NCBI RefSeq assembly: GCF_001590605.1
Contig: NZ_CP014504.1
Span: 1,488,001 to 1,552,000 of the forward strand
Source: Pedobacter cryoconitis
GTDB taxonomy: Bacteria; Bacteroidota; Bacteroidia; Sphingobacteriales; Sphingobacteriaceae
Direction of reading: 5' to 3'
Length of the DNA stretch: 64,000 nucleotides
The notes below the pieces were generated by a model that was not told the origin of the DNA, searched no databases, and saw only the letters and a list, made by a program, of their open reading frames with translations. Shown in pieces: positions 1 through 8,451 of the stretch. Each line of letters opens with the position of its first letter. Positions within the stretch are counted from its first letter, which is position 1. A program made the translations under genes and the position numbers.

Positions 1-150
1 TCAATCGCATTGAGACAAAAATGGCAGATTGCAACTGAAGATGGTAACAGCCACGTCATTTGTATGCCGGGTGTAAGTAAAGAACAAATTGATCATTTTG
101 TTGCTGATTTAAAAGAAGACCTGGTTGCAAATGCTCCTGTTATTGGTTAA
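1..150 (+). CDS. C-terminal end of an unidentified protein, possibly a PLP-dependent decarboxylase
   Basis: An open frame enters from the left edge and stops at TAA 148-150, giving 49 residues. The tail contains HVICMPGVSKEQIDHFVADL, a pattern that resembles the C-terminus of group II PLP-dependent decarboxylases (a beta strand, then MP-V, then a helix of the form EEF-xDL), but the catalytic part lies outside the window, so the family is a guess. A strong terminator follows 45 bases later and marks the end of this transcription unit. Confidence 0.55.
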   Translation, partial: SIALRQKWQIATEDGNSHVICMPGVSKEQIDHFVADLKEDLVANAPVIG

Positions 151-194
151 TAATAAGCTATTTATTGAAAATTATTCATAAAAATATATTCATT

Positions 195-229
195 AAAAAG
201 GCAGAACGTTTTTATGTTCTGCCTTTTTT
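195..229 (+). terminator. Rho-independent terminator
   Basis: An A-rich arm with AAAGGCAGAAC, a short T-rich loop and GTTCTGCCTTTTTT form a stable hairpin ending in a T tract. The A tract on the other side makes it potentially bidirectional. It closes the gene that enters from the left edge. Confidence 0.85.
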
Positions 230-314
230 GCTACTGAAATGTTACTTTTTATAGCATCCGTTGGACTAAACAATGTCTTTCCAGTTTGCTGATTCCCCAT
301 TATGATTTGTATTT

Positions 315-986
315 TTGGGTTTTCCTGTAATCTTGTATAAATTGATAGACACCGCAACTGTAAATAGAAAAAGATTTCTAACCTGGTTTTTAATAATCCT
401 GTGTTCCGGGTTTATATTTTTATCGTTCATTGTCACCTTATTTCCGCCGTCGGCTTTCGATTTAAAAGTTTCTGCACTTGTACAATCAACTCAGAATCCT
501 GAATTGGACAGGATCATGGAATTTATTAGTTGGTTTGGTGCTTTTCCTGTTCCGATGTTTATGGGATTTGTAGTGGCTATCATCTTTTACGTCTTTAAAT
601 TCCGTACAGAAGCACTTTTTGTTATATTCACTTTTGTTTCCGGGCTCATCAGTACGGTTATCAAAATACTGGTGAACCGGCCAAGACCTACTGTAAACCT
701 GGTTAGAATAGTAGAAATTGCTAAACAGCAAAGCTTTCCAAGTGGACACACCTTATTTTACACTATTTTTTTTGGTTTTCTGCTGTTCTTGATGTGGAAT
801 CTTAAACAGATCAACCTGGTTTTAAGGATAGTGGTAGCTTTGCTGTCTGCAGTATTGATCTTAACAATACCTTTTTCAAGGATATATCTGGGTGCCCACT
901 GGGCCACAGATGTATTGGGTGGATTTATACTTGGTCTGATCTGTTTATACTTTATCGTAATTCTCTACCTGAGAAAAGCGCAATAG
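315..986 (+). CDS. PAP2-family membrane phosphatase
   Basis: Integral-membrane phosphatase of the type 2 phosphatidic acid phosphatase family; members dephosphorylate lipid phosphates or undecaprenyl pyrophosphate at the membrane. All three signature motifs are present: KX6RP (K117, R124-P125), PSGH (142-145) and SRX5HX3D (S188, R189, H195, D199). Roughly six hydrophobic segments surround them, with the first at about 22-42. The frame opens after a TGA at 303-305 and the first possible start is TTG at 315; no ATG occurs before residue 68, so the start is a TTG (315, or the nearby in-frame TTGs at 333 and 342). The actual lipid substrate cannot be told from sequence. It is followed tail-to-tail, with no gap, by the minus-strand kinase/acetyltransferase fusion. 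Confidence 0.88.
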   Translation: MGFPVILYKLIDTATVNRKRFLTWFLIILCSGFIFLSFIVTLFPPSAFDLKVSALVQSTQNPELDRIMEFISWFGAFPVPMFMGFVVAIIFYVFKFRTEALFVIFTFVSGLISTVIKILVNRPRPTVNLVRIVEIAKQQSFPSGHTLFYTIFFGFLLFLMWNLKQINLVLRIVVALLSAVLILTIPFSRIYLGAHWATDVLGGFILGLICLYFIVILYLRKAQ

Positions 987-1991
987 TTATATACTCTTTT
1001 CTAAGATTAACAAGTGTTTGCAACGGATCCCATTTTCAATAATCGGATCCGGATAATGATCAATAAAGAAGTTGTGGTTCATACCAACAAGTTCAAAACC
1101 TCCTTTTTGATATAAAGCCAACTGACCTATACTTGAATTCCCGGTTGCGATCCTCAGTGTTTTAAACCCCTTGGCTATAGAAGCAACGGCAGCTTTTTCC
1201 AGTAAGCGTTTACCAAGACCAATACCCTGGTACTGAGTTTTAACAGCGATGTTTTTAATTTCAATCGTGTTTTTATTCAAAGGCAACAGTACAAAAGCAC
1301 CTACGATTTTTGTCCGGTACAGTGCAACAAAAATCTGGTTATTATGTGTGTATGAATTGATAACTTCTATAGACGGGTCTGCAGATAACAGCAGATCATA
1401 GAGCGTACGGTTAATTTCATTTTTTTCTGTAAATGCCAATTCCTGGTGGATAGACAGGTGCTCAATTTTTTCATTGACCAGCCGCAACCGTTCTTCAATT
1501 GTAATGTCACTCTCCAGGCGGAGCGTTGGTGTTTGTAGTTTATTGAGCCACTGCGTATGCAGTTCAAAACTTCTGCTGGGAAAACCCGGCTGATCATAAC
1601 CTGATGCCCATGTTATAAATTCAGTATACTTTTTTTTCCGGTATTCATCTGTGATCAGTAAATCTCCGTACCGTTCTTCTTCTCTTTTAATTAAGCGTGT
1701 TATTCTGATCGCAGGAGGAATCCATAAGAATACAACCAGGTCAAAGTAATTATAAAATTGCGCATTCCAATTTAAGATTGAGCCAGAAACAACAATGTTT
1801 TCATATTGCTTAAAATCATTGCTGAATAATTCGTCGCGTTCCTTTGGCTCGCGTTTTAGTTCAAAAGGTATTTCGCTTTTGAGCCAGTAATAGTCATCAG
1901 TATCCAGGTGACTAAAACCCCGCTCAATGGAGAGCCGTTGGGCTAAAGTGGTTGTACCAGAGCCTGATGCTCCAAAAATCATGATTTTCAT
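987..1991 (-). CDS. P-loop kinase-like and GNAT acetyltransferase fusion
   Basis: Two domains in one 334-residue chain. Residues 1 to about 175 form an adenylate-kinase-like P-loop domain with the Walker A stretch GASGSGTTT at 7-15, where the usual lysine before S/T is replaced by T. The segment near 29-35 (HLDTDDYYW) and a later WI-PP--R--R--R pattern are typical of small nucleoside/metabolite kinase relatives. Residues from about 190 to the end form a GNAT N-acetyltransferase fold with the acetyl-CoA loop [10 protein letters not shown] and a C-terminal [10 protein letters not shown]. Each half has clear family hallmarks; the substrates are unknown. Fusion suggests that phosphorylation and acetylation act on one small molecule, which is inference. 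ATG at 1991 gives the Walker loop right at the N-terminus, as the family has it. Confidence 0.8.
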   Translation of the reverse strand: MKIMIFGASGSGTTTLAQRLSIERGFSHLDTDDYYWLKSEIPFELKREPKERDELFSNDFKQYENIVVSGSILNWNAQFYNYFDLVVFLWIPPAIRITRLIKREEERYGDLLITDEYRKKKYTEFITWASGYDQPGFPSRSFELHTQWLNKLQTPTLRLESDITIEERLRLVNEKIEHLSIHQELAFTEKNEINRTLYDLLLSADPSIEVINSYTHNNQIFVALYRTKIVGAFVLLPLNKNTIEIKNIAVKTQYQGIGLGKRLLEKAAVASIAKGFKTLRIATGNSSIGQLALYQKGGFELVGMNHNFFIDHYPDPIIENGIRCKHLLILEKSI

Positions 1992-2447
1992 CGAGTAGTT
2001 GAGTTATAGTAGATTAAACGAAAATATGAAAAGAATCGTTTATTTTTATCATTTACTAATAATATTAGCAAGATAGTATTGCGATTATTTACTGGTAACA
2101 TCGCATAAGCTGACTCGGGAAGTATCTGAATAGTTAACTCTTTTCACCTGTTAACAGTCTGAATTTCCATATTTTAACTTGCTTTGAATTCTATAATTCT
2201 GCGCGAAATTTTTAATGTAAAAATTAGTTATACAGGTTTAATATATTTACTGTTTTTAGAATGGCCTTGTTTCATGGATAACTATGCTGACTAATGCTTT
2301 TTTAAGCCTTATTCAATGTTTCCTCACCGCTTATATTTTAAGCGTCCATGGTTAGGATTTTAAAATTATCAATGATAATAAGGCTTTCAGGGTTGCTAAC
2401 TTAGAAGAGGTTATTTTAAGTGTTTTCAGGATGGTAAAAGTATCTGA
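1992..2447. other. Intergenic region without a recognisable gene
   Basis: About 450 bases of A+T-rich sequence. A short frame from ATG 2026 reads like a signal-peptide start ([14 protein letters not shown]) but stops after 16 codons. The region may hold the promoter of the minus-strand fusion gene and the eroded beginning of the fragment that follows. No terminator, RNA or repeat was recognised. Confidence 0.5.
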
Positions 2448-2594
2448 GAGATATTCAATAATTGGTTTCTCGCCAAAGTCATCCCGCTGATTGAAAATGG
2501 TAAATATTACTTTGTATAGGACGATACCAATATCGATTTGCAGAAAAATAATGCGCAGCGTAAAGATGAGTTCATTTTTATGGATTTGGTATAG
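2448..2594 (+). pseudogene. Possible remnant of a decayed protein-coding gene
   Basis: One plus-strand frame reads like real protein but is broken by stops: FNNWFLAKVIPLIENGKYYF, a TAG, then DDTNIDLQKNNAQRKDEFIF and a final TAG at 2592-2594. The same frame upstream (from 2400) is open apart from a TGA at 2445-2447. No start and no family could be recognised. The remnant overlaps the last codons of the convergent DUF4249 gene. An open frame on the opposite strand here is judged to be its shadow. Confidence is low because the stretch is short. Confidence 0.33.
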
Positions 2595-3441
2595 GAAATT
2601 CTTTAGTAGATAAGCCGCCAACTATTCCTGTTCCGTTTTGTATATTACCAGGAATGATCATCTTTTCTGAGAACAGGCTACCTGCGCTATCAGCTGCTTT
2701 GGATAAACTCTTTAAATACCTATAACTGGTTTCAGTCAGTAAGGTTACTTCTATAAACATCTTTCTGGATATTGGTTTATCGTCTGTACTGAAGGCATAA
2801 AATATTGTTTCTCCAGCTGGTTGGGCCTTTTCAACGAACCATTCTTTTTGATTTGAATTTCCGCTTCCAAAAACAGCTGTGGTATTTACCGGGCGGATAT
2901 AAAATGGCTTCTTTTCACTCGTCTTGTCAGAATTTTGGCCGTATAAGATCCGGAAGCGGTAATATTGTTTTTCCTGGCTATTGTTCTTCAGCAGAAAATT
3001 GAACTTTAGTTTATGGTTATCACTATTAGACCCGATAACTGACTGGTTATTGATTTCAACAGTGGCCATATCGGGAATAATATCGCTGCCTTCAACAGGA
3101 TTATAACCTGGCGCAGTCGCTGTTACTTTATACTTTTTATCTTTCAGTACGCCAATAGTGCTCACATAATACTTTTTACCAGCTATGGTCTGAGGTTTTA
3201 ATGCTTCTTTGAAAATATCATTTTCATATAATTTTGTTTCGGCATTTTCGGGGTCTTTAAACGACTGTCCTTCCGCTAAGCTATCAGATACGGCAAATCG
3301 TACTTTAAGCTGGGTATTTTCATTCATCAATACATGCAGCACAGGACGATCAGCATCCTGAGGTAAGCCGGTAATTAATCTTTTCTCACAAGATGTCAAT
3401 GATAAAATAGCAATTATGAGTAAGAAATCAGGTTTTTTCAT
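2578..3441 (-). CDS. DUF4249-family lipoprotein
   Basis: A 287-residue outer-membrane-type lipoprotein. The N-terminus MKKPDFLLIIAILSLTSC is a lipoprotein signal with the lipobox cysteine at 18. The rest is a mostly beta-strand protein that matches the Bacteroidota family DUF4249 (an early -LITGLPQDADRPVLHVLMN- stretch, then DSLAEG, then a V-A-APGY-P-EG- domain). In this phylum such genes usually sit beside TonB-dependent receptors; here no receptor is adjacent. The molecular function is unknown. A divergent 350-base spacer separates it from the DUF3347 lipoprotein gene. Confidence 0.75.
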   Translation of the reverse strand: MKKPDFLLIIAILSLTSCEKRLITGLPQDADRPVLHVLMNENTQLKVRFAVSDSLAEGQSFKDPENAETKLYENDIFKEALKPQTIAGKKYYVSTIGVLKDKKYKVTATAPGYNPVEGSDIIPDMATVEINNQSVIGSNSDNHKLKFNFLLKNNSQEKQYYRFRILYGQNSDKTSEKKPFYIRPVNTTAVFGSGNSNQKEWFVEKAQPAGETIFYAFSTDDKPISRKMFIEVTLLTETSYRYLKSLSKAADSAGSLFSEKMIIPGNIQNGTGIVGGLSTKEFPIPNP

Positions 3442-3791
3442 GTGTATTTAAATTCACAGCTAAGACGCATAGGGTTGAACATACCCCTATAGCTTGCGAA
3501 ATATTGTTGTAAAACATTGTAGCATTCTATAGTTATTATACGTTTTACTTCTTGATAACTATTTTTTACTATTAATCTCTTTCGACTATAAAATGAGGAT
3601 ATGTTTTTACTTACTTAAATTTATGCTTTTGTGTTGCAGGGGTAAACTCCGCTCCTGACAGCTTTGGTTTTCTGATTTCTTTTGAGCTCACTTCTCAACT
3701 AATTGCAATATTTATGAAAAGCAGTTCATTTATCTTGTGGTTTTTTAAGTATTTAAAATTAAAATAGTATTTTGAGCAAAAAACGAAATTG
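3442..3791. other. Intergenic spacer between divergent lipoprotein genes
   Basis: 350 bases, A+T-rich, between the start of the DUF4249 gene on the minus strand and the DUF3347 gene on the plus strand. It must contain the promoters of both, but no box fitting TANNTTTG at a good distance was found. No hairpin or small gene was seen. Confidence 0.5.
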
Positions 3792-4328
3792 ATGAAGAAA
3801 TATATTGGAATAGCAGTTTTGTCAACTTTGATGGCCTGTACCGGTGCTGTTAAAAATGAAACTGCTGTAACAGACAGCACAGCTACTGCTGATCAGGCGG
3901 CAGAGGTGAATGATGTTAAGCTGGCCGACCCTAAATCGGAAAGTATATATAAAGGCTACATTAGCCTGAAAAATTCGCTGGTTGCCAGCAATGCCGCAGC
4001 TGCCCACCAGACTGCGCTTGATCTGGCTGCTTCACTTAAAGCTTTTGAAGGTTGTGAAAATACAGCCCTGATTGCAGAGAAAATTGCAGGTACTGAGGAT
4101 ATTAAGGTTCAGCGTAAAGAATTTACTGCGTTGAGTTCTGATGTTATCGCACTCTTCAAACATGCTGATCTTAAACAAGGATCTATTTATGTACAACATT
4201 GCCCGATGGCCAATAACGGCGATGGGGGAGATTGGTTGTCTTCAGAAAAAAAGATCAGCAATCCATATTATGGAAAAGAAATGTTGACTTGCGGCGCAGT
4301 GCTGGAAGTGATTAAAGCGAAGAAATAA
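3792..4328 (+). CDS. DUF3347-domain lipoprotein
   Basis: A 178-residue lipoprotein with signal MKKYIGIAVLSTLMAC (lipobox cysteine 16), a low-complexity T/A/E linker and a helical DUF3347 domain. The end carries the family signature QHCPMANNGDGGDWLSSEKK followed by NPYYGKEMLTCG. DUF3347 is also found at the C-terminus of CusB/HlyD-type metal efflux adaptors, and the conserved His/Cys/Met residues suggest binding of copper or a similar metal; that is inference. ATG 3792 is chosen over the TTG one codon upstream because it gives a standard lipoprotein signal. It appears to be a single-gene unit upstream of gltA. Confidence 0.8.
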   Translation: MKKYIGIAVLSTLMACTGAVKNETAVTDSTATADQAAEVNDVKLADPKSESIYKGYISLKNSLVASNAAAAHQTALDLAASLKAFEGCENTALIAEKIAGTEDIKVQRKEFTALSSDVIALFKHADLKQGSIYVQHCPMANNGDGGDWLSSEKKISNPYYGKEMLTCGAVLEVIKAKK

Positions 4329-4416
4329 GCTCAATTCTTACTTAATGATGACCCGCGGTTAACAATTATTTAACAGCTTTGTTATCATTGTATGTAGGCT
4401 ATTTCATTAGAATAGT

Positions 4417-4424
4417 TAAATTTG
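4417..4424 (+). promoter_or_regulatory. Candidate -7 box for gltA
   Basis: TAAATTTG fits the Bacteroidota -7 consensus TANNTTTG and ends 23 bases before the gltA ATG. No clear -33 TTTG lies at the right distance, so this is a candidate only. Confidence 0.4.
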
Positions 4425-4446
4425 TTATTTATAAATTAGAAGATAT

Positions 4447-5733
4447 ATGTCAGATATTGCAGAAATTAAGATCGATGGTAAAGTATATGAATTTCCCATT
4501 GTAACTGGTACCGAGGGTGAAAAGTCAATTGATATTTCAAAATTAAGGGATTTAACAGGGCACATTACCCTGGACTTAGGCTACAAAAACACAGGATCTA
4601 CAAAAAGTGCAATTACCTTTTTAGATGGTGAAAAGGGAGTCTTGAAATACAGAGGTTATTCAATTGAGGAACTGGCAGAGAAATCTACTTTCCTGGAAGT
4701 TGCTTTTCTACTGATCTACGGAGATCTGCCAACAGCAAAAGCGCTTGAAGATTTTCAATCTCAAATCACCAAGCATACGCTGATCCATGAGGATATGAAA
4801 AAATTCCTGGACGGCTATCCTTCGAAATCTCATCCGATGGCTCAATTGGCTTCATTGGTATGTTCATTGTCAACATTCTATCCAGAATCGTTGAACGCGA
4901 ACTCTTCGCCTGAAACAATGAACCTTACGATGATCAAATTGCTGGCTAAATTTCCAACAATTGTATCATTTATCTATAAAAAATCTTTAGGTCATCCACT
5001 GATCTACCCTAAAAATAAATATGATTATGTAAGTAACTACCTGAACATGACTTTCGGTCAGCGTACAGAAGAGGTTGAAATTGACCCGGTCGTAGTGAAA
5101 GCAATGAATACATTATTGATTTTACATGCTGATCATGAGCAAAACTGTTCTGCCTCTACTGTTAGAATGGTAGGCTCTTCAGATTGTAATTTATATGCTT
5201 CAGTTTCTGCTGGTATTGATGCTTTATGGGGCCCGCTTCATGGTGGTGCTAACCAGGCTGTAATTGAAATGCTTGAATTAATCAAAGAAGATGGTGGAGA
5301 CACTGAAAAATGGATTAATAAAGCAAAAGATAAAAATGATCCTTTCCGTATGATGGGATTTGGTCACAGAGTCTATAAAAACTTTGATCCGCGTGCTAAA
5401 ATTATCAAAAAAGCATGTGATGATATCCTGGAGAAATTAGGAATCAATGATCCTGTTCTTGAAATCGCTAAAAAACTGGAAGAAGCAGCTTTAAGTGATT
5501 CTTATTTTGTAGAGCGCAAATTATATCCTAATGTTGATTTTTATTCAGGTATCATTTACAGAGCTTTAGGTTTCCCTACAGATATGTTTACTGTATTATT
5601 TGCCCTTGGCCGTTTACCAGGATGGATTGCACAGTGGAAAGAAATGCACGAAAATAAAGAGCCTATCGGCCGTCCGCGTCAAATTTATGTTGGACATACG
5701 AACAGAGCCTTTGTTGAAATAGAAAAACGATAG
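4447..5733 (+). CDS. gltA: Citrate synthase
   Basis: Condenses oxaloacetate and acetyl-CoA to citrate, the entry step of the TCA cycle, in the cytosol. The 428-residue length and N-terminal domain (about 1-50) are those of the hexameric, NADH-regulated type of citrate synthase known from Gram-negative bacteria. The catalytic triad is in place: H265 in WGPLHGGANQ, H307 in FGHRVYKNFDPRA, and D364 in PNVDFYSG. HADHEQNCSAST at 227-238 is the substrate-binding signature region. It is a monocistronic unit, with a candidate -7 box 23 bases upstream and a strong terminator downstream. Confidence 0.97.
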   Translation: MSDIAEIKIDGKVYEFPIVTGTEGEKSIDISKLRDLTGHITLDLGYKNTGSTKSAITFLDGEKGVLKYRGYSIEELAEKSTFLEVAFLLIYGDLPTAKALEDFQSQITKHTLIHEDMKKFLDGYPSKSHPMAQLASLVCSLSTFYPESLNANSSPETMNLTMIKLLAKFPTIVSFIYKKSLGHPLIYPKNKYDYVSNYLNMTFGQRTEEVEIDPVVVKAMNTLLILHADHEQNCSASTVRMVGSSDCNLYASVSAGIDALWGPLHGGANQAVIEMLELIKEDGGDTEKWINKAKDKNDPFRMMGFGHRVYKNFDPRAKIIKKACDDILEKLGINDPVLEIAKKLEEAALSDSYFVERKLYPNVDFYSGIIYRALGFPTDMFTVLFALGRLPGWIAQWKEMHENKEPIGRPRQIYVGHTNRAFVEIEKR

Positions 5734-5789
5734 AACTGATATCCTGATCTGAAAAACACCTTAAGTTTCAGAAACAGATAGGATTAAAT

Positions 5790-5822
5790 AAAAAACCGCT
5801 AATAATTTATTAGCGGTTTTTT
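5790..5822 (+). terminator. Terminator of gltA
   Basis: AAAAAACCGCTAATAA and TTATTAGCGGTTTTTT form a 16-base perfect inverted repeat around one central T, flanked by A and T tracts, so it can work in both directions between convergent gltA and the aspartic protease gene. Confidence 0.9.
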
Positions 5823-5865
5823 ATTGAGATAGTAAAGCAGGAATCCTTTTAACTGTGACCGGGAT

Positions 5866-7041
5866 TTAATAATGTACTTTACTGATCTGTATTTTCCGTA
5901 AGTCTCCGTGCTCGTCTTTTACAGTGATCGTGGCGGTTTCTTTACCAGCTAAGATATGCGGACGGTTCAGCATGTCACATAGCGTTACTTTAGAATAATC
6001 TACCTCATCAATAGCCAGGATCTGCTGTCCGGGTTTTACTTCATTTTTATACTTGTCCCAAACTACACCAATAGCAAGACGGTCATTAATTACCGTGGGT
6101 ACAAATGGCCATTGTTTCTCTCTCACTTCATTCTCTTTGTGACTACTGTTGAAGTAGAATTTACTATGAATAAAATCAAGCGTGACAATTCCATACTTCA
6201 GAATTTTTGACCCTATAGCTGAAGTGCCACTTCTATTGGTTTCTACAATGGTATTGTTAAACAGTCCATTGCCTATTTTTATTTGGGGAAACCTTAATAA
6301 ATATTTTTCAGCACTTTGCTGTAATCCCAAGCCGCCTATAGTATTGGCTCCATAACCTTTGGCCAGGATTTCATAGGCACCAGAATCGGGCAGCTGACTC
6401 ACCAGATCTTCGGAGATCCGGAGAAATTCATTGTCACCGGTATCGAATCCCAGGTCAATTGTAATGTTATCTTTCAATACAATTTTAATCACCGGGTTAC
6501 TTTGATAACTTGTATTGGTAATCAGCGGGGAACTGTAGCTCTCCATAAGATTTAACTTTTCCAGCTGGTCGGTCAGAATGATTACCTGCTTTGTTCCATT
6601 GATACTGACAATAGAATTGCGGAGAATATTGCTTCCTATTACGCCATCTATGCCCCAGCACCTGTAAAAATCGGGGAATAGTGTGATGGCAGGAATATGA
6701 TTAAACAGTACTTTACCTATTTTGATCTCAGGAATCTGTACAACGCCCATGGTGTCGGTAACACCGTTGACATCAGAAAGTGTGTCCTCGTCAAGGAATT
6801 TGGCCTTCAACTGCTTAACCAGTTCAGGACTAATTGCAACCGGAGCACCGGTATCAAACAAGAATTTATGCTTTTTGCCATGCAGTTCTACCTGAATGAA
6901 CATCTTGCCGTTTATCGTTTGATAGGGAATCTCTTCATAATAGTTTCTGGATGTGGTTCCTCCCTGGTTATAGGTGAATTCTTGTGCATTGACCTGCAGA
7001 CAAATGGCCAGGAGTAAACAGAGGTTGGAAATGAGTTTCAT
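5866..7041 (-). CDS. Exported retropepsin-like aspartic protease with PDZ domain
   Basis: A 391-residue protein with a signal peptide (1 to about 19, ending VNAQ). It has two retroviral-type aspartic protease halves, each with a D-T-G: LFDTGAPVAIS (D63) and LGFDTGDNEF (near residue 200). The C-terminal ~75 residues (after WPFVPTVINDRLAIGVVWD) look like a PDZ domain, including V-PGQ-ILAIDEVDY. Having both lobes in one chain suggests that it folds as an intramolecular dimer. It is probably periplasmic or cell-surface; substrates unknown. It lies 32 bases downstream of the oxygenase gene on the same strand, so the two may be cotranscribed. Confidence 0.85.
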   Translation of the reverse strand: MKLISNLCLLLAICLQVNAQEFTYNQGGTTSRNYYEEIPYQTINGKMFIQVELHGKKHKFLFDTGAPVAISPELVKQLKAKFLDEDTLSDVNGVTDTMGVVQIPEIKIGKVLFNHIPAITLFPDFYRCWGIDGVIGSNILRNSIVSINGTKQVIILTDQLEKLNLMESYSSPLITNTSYQSNPVIKIVLKDNITIDLGFDTGDNEFLRISEDLVSQLPDSGAYEILAKGYGANTIGGLGLQQSAEKYLLRFPQIKIGNGLFNNTIVETNRSGTSAIGSKILKYGIVTLDFIHSKFYFNSSHKENEVREKQWPFVPTVINDRLAIGVVWDKYKNEVKPGQQILAIDEVDYSKVTLCDMLNRPHILAGKETATITVKDEHGDLRKIQISKVHY

Positions 7042-7073
7042 TGCGTCGTATTAACGCAGCAATTTAAACGTTT

Positions 7074-7706
7074 TTAATTAATTTTCAACCAGCCCGTTAT
7101 ACTTAATCTCGGTTTATGCGTCATTAAAACTTCGTGTATAAGTTCACTGCTTTTGAAGAAAACACTTTTACCATTATCGGGCGATATTTTTTGCAAACTA
7201 TCCTGATGATGGATACAAAGTTCTCCGCCATCATTTTCCTTCCAATTTGCATTTAAATAAATGATCATTGAATATTGCCTGCTATCATTGTTCTTAAACT
7301 GATCGAGATGTTTTTTATAAAAACTTCCCTCTTCATATAAAGTATAATGAAATTCATAACCGGTAATCCCAGTATAACAGGTACTATTCAGGTAACTGAC
7401 AAAGCTATCCATCAAATCGAAAAAACTATTTTCATGGATATTATCGTGCTTTCTGTCTAACCAGTAGATCTTATCACTTCTTACCAGTTGATCATGGGAA
7501 ACAATAGTTTCGTTCCCTGTCCCTGCTGATAGCAGTAATTTATCCTGATAAAGGCCATACAGATTTTCTTTGAGTTGTGCGGCTAGAGCCACGCTTAAAA
7601 AATTCTCTGTAATGCCTACCTTATTGTCTATAAAACTATCGATTAGCGTGTTGAAGATGTTTTGCAAGGAGCGGGGGTGGGAAAATATATGGCAAATCGC
7701 CAGCAT
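7074..7706 (-). CDS. 2OG-Fe(II) oxygenase, prolyl 4-hydroxylase-like
   Basis: A 210-residue protein whose C-terminal half carries the iron and 2-oxoglutarate ligands of the P4Hc/2OG-Fe(II) family: H133 and D135 in YKKHLDQF, H191 in ELIHEV, and R200 in KPRLSITGW. Such enzymes hydroxylate protein side chains or small molecules with O2; the target is unknown. The ATG at 7706 gives an unusual first 14 residues (MLAICHIFSHPRS); a TTG at L14 (LQNIFNTLID) could be the true start. It is likely cotranscribed with the downstream protease gene. Confidence 0.85.
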   Translation of the reverse strand: MLAICHIFSHPRSLQNIFNTLIDSFIDNKVGITENFLSVALAAQLKENLYGLYQDKLLLSAGTGNETIVSHDQLVRSDKIYWLDRKHDNIHENSFFDLMDSFVSYLNSTCYTGITGYEFHYTLYEEGSFYKKHLDQFKNNDSRQYSMIIYLNANWKENDGGELCIHHQDSLQKISPDNGKSVFFKSSELIHEVLMTHKPRLSITGWLKIN

Positions 7707-7780
7707 GTTGGTGAAGGTAGGTTTAATTAATCAATAAAATGCTAAGTTTGCAACCCTAACGCGCATGTCAATTTTAACCA

Positions 7781-8179
7781 ATGAATTTATTAGAAGCAAG
7801 AGTACTATGGAGTTATGATTATGAACTGGAATCAAAAACAGGAATCAACAATATTGCTGCCCAGTTTACAGGTGTTCCTCCAGTACATGATCATACTGGG
7901 GTTTTATTCTTAACAGAACAAGGACTATGGGTTCGGGGCGATGATCAGGACATAGATTTGAAAATCTCATTAGCAGATATAGCAGAAGTTTATATCGGCT
8001 TTGATCAAAGCTACCAGCGTAATTTTGTAAAAAACCTGGGTTTGTTATGCCAGCCGCTTAGAATTGTGACCAATGATGGGATTTCGAAAAAGACGATCTA
8101 CCTGATTCTGGATCATAATTATTTTGGTTGTGCCAAGAACCTGACCCTATTTGATCTGCTGCAGGAAATGTTAGCATAA
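7781..8179 (+). CDS. Conserved hypothetical protein
   Basis: A 132-residue soluble protein with no signal or membrane segment and no motif that I recognise. Alternating hydrophobic strands (GVLFLTEQGLWVRG, ISLADIAEVYIGF, PLRIVTND, TIYLIL) and a final helix suggest a small beta-barrel such as a PH/GRAM-like fold, which is inference only. It starts divergently from the oxygenase and ends at a terminator, so it is a single-gene unit. Confidence 0.7.
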   Translation: MNLLEARVLWSYDYELESKTGINNIAAQFTGVPPVHDHTGVLFLTEQGLWVRGDDQDIDLKISLADIAEVYIGFDQSYQRNFVKNLGLLCQPLRIVTNDGISKKTIYLILDHNYFGCAKNLTLFDLLQEMLA

Positions 8180-8213
8180 AAGGAAGAGATTTCCGGTTGA
8201 ATCTCTTCCTTTT
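8178..8213 (+). terminator. Rho-independent terminator
   Basis: AAAAGGAAGAGATT and AATCTCTTCCTTTT pair perfectly around an 8-base loop directly at the stop codon of the preceding gene; bidirectional in form. Confidence 0.85.
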
Positions 8214-8274
8214 GAATCTCATCACCGTTTGGGCGACAAAAAATAGCTAAGTTTGCAATTCTTCAAAAATAACT

Positions 8275-8451
8275 ATGGCAGATTTCTTTAAAAAGAACGG
8301 AGTTAAAATCATTTCAATTTTATTGCTCATTCTTATCCTTGGTGATGCATGGCTTTTATTAACCAAAGGCTTTTCATCTACCGTACTTTCTGGTTTAATA
8401 GGTTGCTCACTAACATTATTTGGTCTGAATTATTTCAAAAATAAAAGCTAA
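8275..8451 (+). CDS. Small membrane protein of 58 residues
   Basis: ATG 8275 opens a 58-codon frame: a short basic N-terminus (MADFFKKNGVK), a hydrophobic segment (IISILLLILILGDAWLLL, about 12-29), a short polar turn (TKGFSS), a second hydrophobic segment (about 36-52) and a basic end (KNKS). This is a two-helix inner-membrane hairpin. It sits in the 270-base space between the upstream terminator and the ketopantoate reductase gene, and the two stop codons overlap (TAA 8449-8451 against the opposite-strand stop 8448-8450). Function unknown. Confidence 0.65.
   Translation: MADFFKKNGVKIISILLLILILGDAWLLLTKGFSSTVLSGLIGCSLTLFGLNYFKNKS

Noticed and set aside
2352..2621. An 89-codon minus-strand frame overlapping the end of the DUF4249 gene
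   Set aside because: Low-complexity I/L/F-rich composition, overlap with the DUF4249 3' end, and better protein-like reading on the opposite strand.
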